From: Chara braunii
Lineage: Eukaryota > Streptophyta > Charophyceae > Charales > Characeae
Length of the DNA: 24,687 nt
Direction: 5' to 3'
Assembly (NCBI GenBank): GCA_003427395.1
Contig: BFEA01000108.1
Location: 1,899,175-1,923,861, forward strand
A program made the translations under genes and the position numbers. The notes under the pieces were generated by a model. That model was not told where the DNA came from and ran no database searches. It worked only from the letters and a program-made list of their open reading frames with translations. Below are positions 1 to 8,328 of the stretch, in pieces. Each line of letters begins with the position of its first letter. Position 1 is the first letter of the stretch.

Positions 1-345
1 TATATATATATCGTCACAAATAGAACTGCCCGGTAAACCGTAGGCAGAGAGAGAGAAGAGGACAACAAACGAGGGGCTGTGACAAACTGTTTCGTCGGAG
101 TTTCACCGACTCATCAGGAGGCTGAACCCTATATATATCGTCAAATAGAACTGCCCGGTAAACCGTAGGCAGAGAGGGAGAAGAGGACAACAAACGAGGG
201 GCTGTGAATATATATATATATATATATATATAGATATAGATATATTGTCAAAAAGAGCTGCCCGGTAAACCGTACGCAGAGAGAGAGAAGAGGACAAGAA
301 ACAAGGGGCTGCGACAAACTGTTTTGTCGGAGTGCCACCGATTCA
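1..345 (-). repeat. Tandem TA-flanked units carrying a hammerhead-type motif
   Basis: Three related units lie head to tail (about 11-130, 139-207 and 246-345), separated by (TA)n tracts. Each starts with a shared block containing the small palindrome CGGTAAACCG, then an AG-rich stretch. Units 1 and 3 continue into a block that on the minus strand reads as a hammerhead core; unit 2 stops just before it and runs into a TA tract. Related pieces occur at 18896-18935 and 21013-21073. The repetition is read directly from the sequence. That the units derive from a ribozyme-bearing mobile element such as a plant retrozyme or a Penelope-like element is inference; no coding capacity is visible. Confidence 0.8.
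81..130 (-). ncRNA. Candidate hammerhead ribozyme (core complete)
   Basis: On the minus strand the order is CUGAUGA (117-111), a 5-bp stem II made of GUCGG (110-106) and CCGAC (98-94), then GAAA (93-90) followed by C. This is the conserved hammerhead core in correct order and spacing, including G8 and G12, the general acid and base in the known mechanism. GGUUCAGCC just upstream can form a small stem I hairpin. After GAAA comes CAGUUUGUC (89-81). In a type III fold its partner should lie upstream of stem I, but the flank there is a TA tract and no good partner is seen. As type I, stem III would have only 3 bp before a GUC site and stem I pairs badly. This copy may therefore be a half-ribozyme that cannot cut alone. 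Confidence 0.65.
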
Positions 346-346
346 T
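321..346 (-). ncRNA. Degenerate hammerhead-type motif
   Basis: This is the equivalent block of unit 3. Stem II partly survives (CGG and CCG), but the GAAA element has become an A run and the CUGAUGA element is replaced by TA-rich sequence. It is a decayed copy and should be inactive. Confidence 0.5.
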
Positions 347-1244
347 ATATATAATATATTTTTTGGCCCGGCTGGGCAATTGGTCTGGTAGCCTAGGTTC
401 TTTCTTTTCTTTTGGCTGGTGCCACCAACCATTTTTTTCTGGAGGCCAAGCCCCGAAAGTTATGCCTGCATGCAAGCCACATATTTGTTTTCATAGTGGG
501 GAAACGTAGTGGTTGTTTAACCACCAGTTTCCCCAGAGAATTGGCAAATGGCATTCCTGTGAGCATCGCTGCGGGGGGGGGGGGGGGGGGGAGGAGTGGG
601 CTGGCTTTGGTGGCTGTCGTCCAACTGGGTGGAAAAGGCCTGCGGGCCCCCTTCCAGTTCATTGGGGAACACAGGGTGGTCCATGGGACTTGGGCGCACG
701 GCCACTCACATCGGGCTGAAGCAGTGGATGGACAAAAACGTAATCGTGGGTCAATAATTGGTGCTTGGAAAGGTCACTCCAGCAATCACCGGGGGTCTGG
801 TCCTTGGCCTCTTCAACACCCTGGGCTTCAAAAAACAAAAAGGGGGAAACTGTGGCTGTGACATACTTTAAGTTTGAAATAGGCAAGAAAGGCTTCCCAC
901 CTGTAACAGTTGTACGACACGTGCGCCGAAGACGTTCTCAAATGCCTCTTTTTCCCGGCCGGCCTCCCCTTTCCCCCACAAATTCATATCGTCATTTGGC
1001 ACATACCACCCGCTCAGGTAACAGCCAATAAGTCTCTTCAAGACCAGACGGAATGGCTCAAGGAGGAAGAGCTGCAGCAGCTGCCGATAACAAGGTTTAG
1101 AACCTGCCAGGTGTGGCTGGCATATCACATTAGACACATAATCGGAGTGATCCTCTCACACGGACTCATGTCCAGTGCGATGCTGGGGTACAACAACTAA
1201 CCTACTAAACAGGGAGGGGACAGGCTACGGAAAGGCAGTCCAAA
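346..1244. other. Upstream flank of the LINE, no convincing gene
   Basis: No reading frame here can be assigned. A run of 19 G lies at 573-591, and frames crossing it give artificial polyglycine. Bases 722-785 resemble 8104-8163 (both contain a form of GGTCAAT-ATTGGTGCTTGG), so part is dispersed repeat. The LINE should have an ORF1 and the start of its endonuclease in or before this stretch. I see only a possible out-of-frame ACLLV peptide near 1280-1296 that would precede the endonuclease Glu motif, suggesting a frameshift there. Confidence 0.4.
390..475 (+). repeat. Dispersed repeat, inverted relative at 18490-18575
   Basis: A T-rich stretch followed by GGTGCCACCA and then a segment ending GCCAAGCCCCGAAAG resembles the reverse complement of 18490-18575 (same T-rich lead, same GGTGCCACCA, then CTCAAGCCTCGGAAAG). 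Translations of both contain FGWCHQ. Similarity is moderate and judged by eye; no known family is recognised. Confidence 0.4.
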
Positions 1245-2039
1245 ATGTACAACGACCCTCCTACCCCAATCGGCCAACACGGCGTGCCTCCTCGTAATGT
1301 TGAGCACTCTATGAACATGCCCCCCCATGCAGCAAAAGCGACGGATGTCTGGCCATACACCGTATTCAATGCGTTCTCGTCCAGATCTCATTCGGCCGGT
1401 GTGGCAATCTGGCTGCCACCCACATCGAGACTAAAACCCCTGTCGGTGTTGGCGGATGAACTCCCCGGAAGGTGGGTGTATCTTAAAGCCAGCAACGGGG
1501 ATGAGGAAGTGGGCCTCGCTTGTGTATATGCCCCCAACACAGCAACAAAAAGAGCTGAGTTTTTTCTAGATCTTATTCAAAACATACCTGCTGACATCCC
1601 CCTCATCCTGGCAGGAGATTTTAACTTTGCACCGGACCCGACTGTAGATAGAAAAAGCTCATCTACGTCGGCCAGCCAACCACAATCCCAACCTCAGCTA
1701 GGGCTGGACGCCCTGGTCTTCAGTCAGACGATGGCTGAGTTCCGACTGGTGGACTCCTTCGGAAAGCTCCACCCGACCAAGCAAAGTTTCACATGTACAA
1801 GATCAAGGGGCGATGAAGGCCTGTCCAATTCCTGGATAGACCTCATTCTAATTTCCGAAGACCTCGTGGGTCCACTGGGGGTAGCCGAGATCTTCCCTGT
1901 GTCCCCATGCCGCTCCTTTGACCACAAGATGATCGCCATAGGCCTGGTTTTCCACCCTGCCTTCGCAAGGGGGCCGAGCTTCTTCAAACTCAACACATCC
2001 CTGCTCAAATTGCCCTCCTTCCATGACTGTGTCAAATAA
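1245..2039 (+). pseudogene. LINE apurinic-type endonuclease domain
   Basis: This part of ORF2 would nick target DNA to prime reverse transcription. Visible motifs, numbered from 1245: VEH near residue 20 (position of the usual QE[T/H] catalytic Glu), GVAIWL, VYAPN, LAGDFN with Asp near 125, SWIDLILIS near 198, and SFDHK with the Asp-His pair at 226-227. This order matches the exonuclease-endonuclease-phosphatase fold of L1 elements. The very N-terminus (the Asn motif) is missing or out of frame, so the Met at 1245 is probably not the true start. The frame ends at an isolated TAA, and the same frame continues directly into the RT, so the stop is a recent point change rather than a domain end. 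Confidence 0.85.
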
Positions 2040-2084
2040 TATTGGGAGTACTGGGTTTCTAGAAAACCGGACTTTCAATCAACG

Positions 2085-4091
2085 GTGGACTGGTTCAATC
2101 AGGGGGTAGGACAGCTGAGAGAAAGTGTCAAGAAATTCTCAGTCAAAAGAGTCAGGGAAAGGAAATCGATCCTTGAAGACCTCCTCAACACCTTGCAGCA
2201 ATGGGACGACCAACTCTCCACACACCCGCTTGACAACCAAACCTATGCTCGTCTGCAACGAGCAAGAGACAAACTCCAAGAGTACCTGGACGAGCAGGCT
2301 GAGGCATGGAGAGTCCAAGCAAAAATCAAGCGGGTGCACACCGAGGGCACGATGGCTAAAACCTTCTTTACAAAAGCTAAAGCCAGAGGCAGACAAGCGA
2401 CCATCAACTCCCTTGCCCACCCCTTGGACAGCGACCAGCCCCAGGCCACGAATCCATATGCGATCGTGGATTATGCCGCCAAATATTACCGCGATCTGTT
2501 CACCTCGAGAACGGCCCGGGGAGGAGAAGAGCAACTCCACAACGCCAGGCAACAACTATTGGCCAACCTCCAAACCGAGCTCACCCACGCCCAAAAAGAA
2601 TCAATGGACGCCACTTTGTCCTCCTCCAAAATCTATACAGCCCTCCAACAGATGGAAAATGAGAAGACCCCGGGCCTGGATTCATTCCCCAAAGAATTCT
2701 GGATGACCACTTGGCCTTTGTTGGGTGCCGACCTCATGGAATACACAAACGCTGTCCTTACAGAGGGCACATTCGGAGGTCTTCTCAACCAGGGAGTGAC
2801 TACGCTGCTGTATAAAAAAGGGGCAAAACAGGAAATTAGGAATTATAGACCAATCACGCTGTTGTCGGTGCCTTACAAAATGGTGGCTAAAGCGTTGACA
2901 AATCGTATGCTGCCAAGCATGACACACCTCATTCACCCGGATCAGTCCGGATTCATCCCCGGGAGAAACATACAAGACAACATATTACTAGTAAATGAGA
3001 CAGTGAAATACGCGCGCCAACGGAGTAAGGAAGCGACGGTTCTTTTCATCGACTTTGAGAAAGCATACGACCATGTCAACTGGACATTCCTGGATCTATG
3101 CCTCCTCAAAATGAATTTCGGGTCAAACATCCGGAGATGGATTGACACCCTCCACCGTACAGCCACAACTAACATAATGGTAAATGGTCACCTTTCTAAC
3201 CCATTTCCTCTTCAGCGATCGGTGAGGCAAGGCGACCCCATTGCCCCCCTACTGTTCGTCATAGTCATGGAAGCACTTGCTGCCTCCATAAGGGCAAACC
3301 CAGAAATAGAAAAGATAGACGTGCCTGAGATCCCCCACCACCTCATCCCCATGACCTCCATGTTCGCCGATGATCTCACGGTCCTTATTAAGGCTAACAG
3401 GTCTTCAATAAACGCCCTCCTCAATACCATCCAAATCTTTTCAGTCGCATCCGATATGGTGGTCAAGTGGGGATCCAAGACAGAGGGGTGGTGGTTACAC
3501 CCAGGGGGGGAGCCCCCACCGCTGGAGCCGGCCGTGTCATGGAAACAAAAAGAGGATGCAATTAGGATACTGGGCGTCCATCTCACGGCACTGGGACCTA
3601 AGAGGGACCATGGAGCGACGCTGGTGGAACAAGCCCTGGCATCCCTTGCGAGTTGGAAAGGTCTGCACACTTCCATAGTGGGCAGGGCCCTGGCGATAAA
3701 CTCAACGATCTTCTCGACCATTTGGTACAAGGCGGCATGCTGGTCGGTCCACCCTAAACACTTGCAAAAACTGAGAAGAGCCGCAGCGGCCTACATTTGG
3801 AAAAATGACCATGAAGATCATAAATTCATATCCAGAGTCGCATGGAAATACATAGCTCAACCACGACCGCACGGAGGGCTGGGGGTGTTGGACCCGGAGG
3901 ACCAACTGAGAGCCCTCTCTTTCAAAGTCATTATCCGTTTCCTTCTGGAAAACGACATACAGTGGGCGCCGTACGCTCAAATTCAAATAGCCAATCTGGC
4001 ACCCTCCTCCCCGGAAGATAATCCAGTGCACCCCTTGCAGTGGTTTACCAACCCTGCATGGAATGTGTCCGGCCCCTCCGTGAGAAGGTGA
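2085..4091 (+). pseudogene. LINE reverse transcriptase domain
   Basis: An open stretch of 668 codons, reverse transcriptase of the L1 group. Numbered from 2085, a charged linker is followed by the fingers and palm: a YRPITLLSVPYK segment, GFIPGRNIQDNI near 290, motif A FIDFEKAYD with Asp near 323, RQGDPIAPLLF near 382, and the catalytic FADD with Asp-Asp at 429-430. All catalytic aspartates are present. The thumb region ends in LINE-type sequence (SRVAWKYIAQPRPHGGLGVL). It is in frame with the endonuclease upstream, so the Met at 2085 is only the first Met after a nonsense codon. It ends at a TGA where the family normally continues, and the next part is in another frame, so a frameshift near 4085 is likely. 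Confidence 0.92.
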
Positions 4092-4306
4092 TGGTTCGCC
4101 ACAAAATCGGGCCAGAATGGATACCGCAAACGATCCGCTATGGTCAGAAATGATCAAACTATGGAGAACAATGGGCCCATCCCCCCTCCCCCCCCCGGCT
4201 CCGGTGGCACGAGATAAGACGACAACCTCTCTTTGGAAACCCGGGTATAGTAGGCGTCAACGGAACCCCGCTGCAACTCACAACCAGTTCCCACTGGAGG
4301 TCGTGG

Positions 4307-5653
4307 GTGGCCAAAGGGATATTTACGGTGGGTGACTTATGGGACGACCAGAGGGGCCAATGGAAAACTGAGGAACAACTAAAACAGCAACTCAAACACG
4401 TGCAAAGGAAGACTGAGAAACTTGAGTTTGTTCAAGAGTTTATCCCCCTCGCTTGGCAAGCTGCATTAAAAAAGGGCCCAACGATTGAGAAACACGACTG
4501 GGTAGTGCGCTACAACTCCCTCCACACCCAAAAAATGGTGTGGAAAGTGGTCGACAAGAGAGACAGCGATGTCTCCCTTGAAGCCTACCGTGTAATCGAC
4601 CAACAAGCCAAATGTGCCAGACTGCTCAGGGTCGAGGAGGATGATACAACAGTCAGTTGGTCCGGCCTGGTGAGAATCAGAGTCGTAGAGGGTATTGACC
4701 ACACACACCACGCGTTTGAACTGGCCACCCGTATCTGCGCCCTCTCTTTCGACCCGACTGACTGGGAATGACCACAAATAGGGGAACGAAAACCACAAAA
4801 ACTTTGGCAATACACAGTCAAGCAGGGGTATCGCACAGTGCACACAAAACACCCGGTAGCCCAAATGATCCAAAACAGATGGGAGAGAGACTCGGTGCTC
4901 CACGGCATAGACTGGGGCCAATCCATATGGGCGCCATACTCAGATATTATGCCCACATCACATAGAGCCCTTCAATGGCAAATCCTGTACCGATGCCTCC
5001 CTACTCCAGACTGGATTGTGTCAAGGACACAGTTGGAGCAAAGAGGTTGCCTCTCTCCGATTTGCACATACCGTGGCAGATCCACCCAACCCATGAGAGC
5101 CACATTGGAACACTGTCTTCTGGCCTGCCCGATGGCTGCCCAAATCTGGAGGTGGTGGGACGCGGCCTGGCATACCCTGACGGGCTCCCCCTACTCGTGG
5201 GACTTGCCACTGCTCCTTCCTGGAAAATATGCAGGCGCCCCCCCCCAGTGGACCTCATATGAGTCCAATATGTTCCAAACAACCAGGTTGGAACTCCTCA
5301 TGGTTGTGTGGAGAGCACGCTGTGCTTTCGAAAGGCACACAAACGCATTTGGTTACATCTAGGCCAGGGAGCACATGGCGGACTATCTCCACACCACAAC
5401 CAAAGCAGCATGGGACAATCTTAGAGCCGTAATTAAAGTGATTGAACAAGATCCACTCCTGTCAACATCATTAAAAAAACAGAAAGTGGACAATGCCACG
5501 ACCCGTTTCTCGGATCAGTGGCTGGGGCCCCGAAAAACCATGGCTGACATAGAGGATTCACAAATAAAATGGAAACATTGGAGACAAGATGAAAGAAACT
5601 GGCCCTATAGATCCCTCGCCGCCACCCCCCCACCCTTTGTCCTCATCCAATGA
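4307..5653 (+). pseudogene. LINE ORF2 C-terminal region with zinc-binding (zf-RVT type) domain
   Basis: This continues ORF2 after the RT in the +2 frame. A typical entry segment (WVAKGIFTVGDLWD) is followed by a long linker and, near 4960-5150, the zf-RVT signature: RALQWQILYRCLPT, a CLSPIC Cys pair, then EHCLLACP with a His and Cys, then IWRWW. These residues fit the CCHC-type domain found after the RT in plant L1 elements. Two in-frame stops (TGA 4769-4771, TAG 5360-5362) break it, each one base away from a sense codon. The frame then runs open to 5653. Between 4092 and 4306 the reading passes through several frames and contains a C-rich tract near 4180. Confidence 0.85.
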
Positions 5654-5850
5654 CCCCCCTCCCCCTTACACTCGCCCTGTCACCCTTTCCCCTTCCCCCC
5701 CGTCTCTTGACATCCCAGCTGCCAGTGGTCGAACCGATGAGAGGCAAGCCAGACTACCGCTCTCTGCACACAGCAAATATGCGACTGAAGACGGGGTGGT
5801 CACCCGGGAAAGTCTCTTGGGAGCTGGAAAGATGTGATAACTGAATCACA
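5654..5850 (+). other. C-rich 3' flank of the LINE
   Basis: This non-coding stretch begins with pyrimidine-rich sequence and ends at the first unit of the 96-bp array. No poly(A) tail is seen, so it may be LINE 3' UTR or unrelated flank. Confidence 0.4.
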
Positions 5851-6190
5851 GGGAGGATNGTGTGCCGNGGAATGGAATGGCGGGGCGNGAACGGGCNAAG
5901 GNAAAGTCAGACTGGGGCTTAGGGTTTAAAGGAACGACCAGNCAATGNGAGGATAGTGTGCCTAGGAATTAAAGGACGAGGCGGGAACGGGCNAGTGAAA
6001 AGTCAGGCTACGGCTTAGGGTTTAATGGAATGACCAGGCAATGGGAGGATAGTGTGCCTGGGAATAGAAGGGCGAGGCGGGAACGGGCGACTGAAAAATC
6101 AGACTAGGGCTTACGGTTTAAAGGAATGACTAGGCAATGGAAGGGTGGGGAGGGAATGACGACTGAAAAGTCAGACGGGTTTTTTGGGCT
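5851..6190 (+). repeat. 96-bp tandem repeat with ambiguous bases
   Basis: Units start at 5851, 5947, 6043 and 6139, each exactly 96 bp apart; the fourth is degenerate and shortened. Each begins with a GGGAGGATAGTGTGCC-like block and ends with AATG. All eight N bases of the window (5859, 5868, 5888, 5897, 5902, 5942, 5948, 5993) fall in the first two units. TTAGGGTTT at 5919-5927 and 6015-6023 is a telo-box-like motif (AAACCCTAA on the minus strand), changed in unit 3. The Ns suggest that several slightly different copies were merged in assembly. Confidence 0.9.
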
Positions 6191-7028
6191 TAAAGAGTTT
6201 GAAGGATTGGAAGTCTGGTGACAGGAAAAGTAACGAGGTCCACAGCGGCACCGACGGATGACCACCGGAGGGGAAAAAGAGGGGACAAGGCGAGAGGGGA
6301 AAGAAGGCATCCCGACCAGGATCATAATTTGGGGGAGAAAGACTGGGGCTGGACGCCAGTCCATTGCAGCGGCGACAACTCACCATAAAATACAGACAAG
6401 CTGAACCGAGAGGCGAAGGCGTGAAACGGGGATCGACTGGACTCCTGGGCTACAACATCGAGCAAATGCATCACATTTCGGCCCTTGCGGTGATGAGAGC
6501 CCGCTGGCCGAATGGCTACATTTCATACTGCAAAACCTTCTGAAGCAGGAGTAGACATTACCGGGTTCTGATCTGCATGCTCCCAGTCGTATCTGTTATA
6601 CAACTTCCACATACACCCGTTGGGATTCCCTCAGCTTCGGGCTTATAAATATCGCCCCTCATGACATCATCTCATTGTCGCCCATCCACTACTGACAGGC
6701 AGACAAAGAAAGTAAGTCATGTTATCGGAAGCATCTGCCTGATTGTGCCACCTCTGTGGCTTGACCCTCTGCCTTCAAGGAATATGAACCACAGGGATGG
6801 GAGATTGAAATGGGTGGAGGAGGTAGGGTTTCACAGACCAACGGACATAAGAGATCAGGTAAGGGGAAACAATGAACAGGGGGGTTGCAAACACTGGGTT
6901 AGGTGTCCAACCACTTCCACCCGAGAAGAGTACATGTCAAGGAAAGACGAACACCACCCCGGGTGGGGCTAGGCCAGCAGGAAGTAGGAGCTCTGCAATT
7001 AGGATGGGTGATACATGCAGCCCCGAGG
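6191..7028. other. No gene recognised
   Basis: Purine-rich sequence at the left gives way to mixed sequence. TATAAATA at 6644-6651 could be a TATA box but nothing downstream is a recognisable gene. The 15-mer AAATATCGCCCCTCA (6648-6662) recurs inverted at 7044-7058 and 7282-7296. GTAAGT near 6710 and GTAAGG near 6857 could be splice donors, without support. Confidence 0.3.
6644..6651 (+). promoter_or_regulatory. Possible TATA box
   Basis: TATAAATA matches the plant TATA consensus, with a CTCATT-like initiator about 30 nt downstream. No gene follows, so this may be chance or the promoter of a lost repeat. Confidence 0.2.
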
Positions 7029-7224
7029 GAGAGAAGGAAGCTCTGAGGGGCGATATTTCCTTAGGGACCGATTCCCTCTGCGTATAGATTGATTGTATGG
7101 GATAGAGCCCGGGAATTCCTTACCGAACTTTTCCCGGAAAAGTAACCAAATGATTGGGACGATTACCACGGAAAGGTGCAGGCGTTGGGGGGAAAGTTCC
7201 GGATTGTATGGGACAGGCAGACAC

Positions 7225-7262
7225 CTGTCTCTTATACACATCTAGATGTGTATAAGAGACAG
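7225..7262. other. Nextera/Tn5 mosaic-end junction adapter (artefact)
   Basis: CTGTCTCTTATACACATCT is followed at once by its exact reverse complement, giving a perfect 38-bp palindrome. This 19-mer is the hyperactive Tn5 mosaic end used in Nextera libraries, and back-to-back copies form the mate-pair junction adapter. Translated, it yields peptides such as CIRDR. Confidence 0.97.
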
Positions 7263-7412
7263 TTCGGAGAGAAGGAAGCTCTGAGGGGCGATATTTCCTT
7301 AGGGACCGATTCCCTCTGCGTATAGATTGATTGTATGGGATAGAGCCCGGGAATTCCTTACCGAACTTTTCCCGGAAAAGTAACCAAATGATTGGGACGA
7401 TTACCACGGAAC

Positions 7413-7450
7413 CTGTCTCTTATACACATCTAGATGTGTATAAGAGACAG
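7413..7450. other. Second Nextera/Tn5 mosaic-end junction adapter (artefact)
   Basis: The same perfect 38-bp palindrome as at 7225-7262, placed between the direct copy and the inverted copy of the flanking sequence. Its translation gives SYTHLDVYKRQ, a peptide typical of adapter-contaminated predicted proteins. Confidence 0.97.
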
Positions 7451-7548
7451 GTTCTGTGGTAATCGTCCCAATCATTTGGTTACTTTTCCGGGAAAAGTTC
7501 GGTAAGGAATTCCCGGGCTCTATCCCATACAATCAATCTATACGCAGA

Positions 7549-7670
7549 GGGAATCGGTCCCTAAGGAAACCCCAAAAAGAGGCGCCGATGGGTATTAGAA
7601 AGTGACAAAGGGAATTAGTCTCTAAGAAAACCCCAGAAAGAGGCGCCGATGGGTATTGGAAAGTGACGAA
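7549..7670 (+). repeat. 61-bp tandem repeat, two copies
   Basis: Units begin at 7549 and 7610, each GGGAAT-like then AACCCC and the block GAGGCGCCGATGGGTATT. The first unit starts inside the inverted copy of the chimeric segment, so this side of the adapter is real contiguous sequence running to the right. Confidence 0.8.
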
Positions 7671-7893
7671 ATTTGAATTAAGCTATGTTATAATGGGTAA
7701 CTTTCATGGTGCGCAATGGTATATTGAAGGATCCATGGAGGCCGAAGGCCTTGGAGCCGTAAATCGTGGAACTCCGTATAAGATCATCCGGCGAGCGCTA
7801 CTGAGGAAAACAAAATGGGATGATTGGAGAGGGCCTTAATTTCCAGGAAATCCTTTTTTAGAATAAATTGTTGTAAAAAAAAAAAAAAAAAAA
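7606..7893 (+). pseudogene. Retroposed 3' end with open frame, AATAAA and poly(A)
   Basis: An open frame runs from 7606 (after a TGA) to a TAA at 7837-7839, containing ERGADGYWKVT and, from the Met at 7693, MGNFHGAQWYIEGS. AATAAA (7862-7867) is followed 7 nt later by 19 A (7875-7893). An AATAAA signal just before an A run is what a reverse-transcribed, polyadenylated RNA leaves behind. GYWKVT resembles the GYWK motif of plant NAC domains, but the rest does not follow that family, so I do not name it. It could be a processed pseudogene or the tail of another retroelement. No target-site duplication was found. Confidence 0.45.
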
Positions 7894-8205
7894 CTTAGCC
7901 CCACCATGACAAAGGAAAACACGAGGCTTAAACTCTCAACACACCTGTCATAACAAAAGCTCAATAACCAATTATCATGACATATAAATGATATAATCTA
8001 CAATGACTTCCATAGTAAGCTCGAATTAACCGAGGCGGGTCACCTGTGGATACAACTCAAGACTGCCACCATTTTATTATGAAAAATTAAAAATTAAAGA
8101 AAGCAGAGGATGGACCAAAAGATAACCTTTGGTCAATTGTTGGTGCTTGGGAAGGGGCCCCCAAAAACGAAACATCTGCAAACACTTTGGGGAGGGAAAA
8201 AGACA
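7894..8205. other. AT-rich stretch, no gene
   Basis: No coding sequence is seen. Bases 8104-8163 resemble 722-785 and so belong to a dispersed repeat. Confidence 0.4.
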
Positions 8206-8298
8206 AACAACTATGCTTGCAGAGTCCCCTGTATAGGCTTAGGAGTAGTGGTAGGTAGGTAGTGAGAGGTGAAATTGAGAGAAGAACATAGCTTAGCT
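8206..8298 (+). repeat. Partial SINE 3' region (first copy)
   Basis: It aligns with 8700-8826: both run from GACAA-ACAA through CTATG, CCCCT, TAGG-TTAGGAG, then GTGGTAGGTAG-TAGTGA and GAGAGAAGAA-ATAG. It ends just before an A-rich stretch and the SINE head. It is best read as the 3' part of an older copy of the same SINE next to the fuller copy. Confidence 0.6.
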
Positions 8299-8328
8299 TC
8301 TTTTATTAAAAAAGAAAAAAGACAAATT

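Larger units (their letters stand above)
1245..5653 (+). mobile_element. L1-like non-LTR retrotransposon (LINE), ORF2 remnant
   Basis: Endonuclease, reverse transcriptase and C-terminal zinc-binding regions follow in the order and roughly the length (about 1,470 codons) of a plant L1-type ORF2. Endonuclease and RT share one frame and are split by a single TAA (2037-2039). The RT frame ends at a TGA (4089-4091), and the C-terminal part continues in a different frame with stops at 4769-4771 and 5360-5362. There is no clear ORF1, poly(A) tail or target-site duplication, so the ends are not defined. The long frames suggest fairly recent insertion, but this copy cannot make a complete ORF2 protein without suppressing several lesions. 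Confidence 0.9.
7029..7570. other. Chimeric segment created by sequencing-library junctions
   Basis: A 145-bp sequence occurs at 7029-7173 and, identically as far as I can check, at 7267-7411; about 115 bp of it recur inverted at 7452-7567 with at least one change. The copies are separated by two 38-bp palindromes that match the Nextera junction adapter. A mate-pair read through a circularisation junction gives this kind of structure. The order of copies here should not be taken as genomic. The flanks on the two sides may not be neighbours in the genome. Confidence 0.9.

Noticed and set aside
573-591. G-quadruplex control element
   Set aside because: A single homopolymer of G19 can stack, but without context it is just as likely slippage or a sequencing artefact.
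412-861. 149-codon plus-strand open frame
   Set aside because: It crosses a run of 19 G that gives artificial polyglycine and shows no domain.
5851-6190. CRISPR-like array
   Set aside because: The whole 96-bp unit repeats, with no alternation of constant repeat and unique spacer.
7225-7450. A Tn5-like transposon defined by two mosaic-end palindromes
   Set aside because: The ends are the engineered hyperactive mosaic end, placed back to back with no transposase, which is the library adapter design.
7606-7839. A NAC transcription factor exon
   Set aside because: Only GYWK-VT is shared; the following residues do not continue the NAC subdomains.
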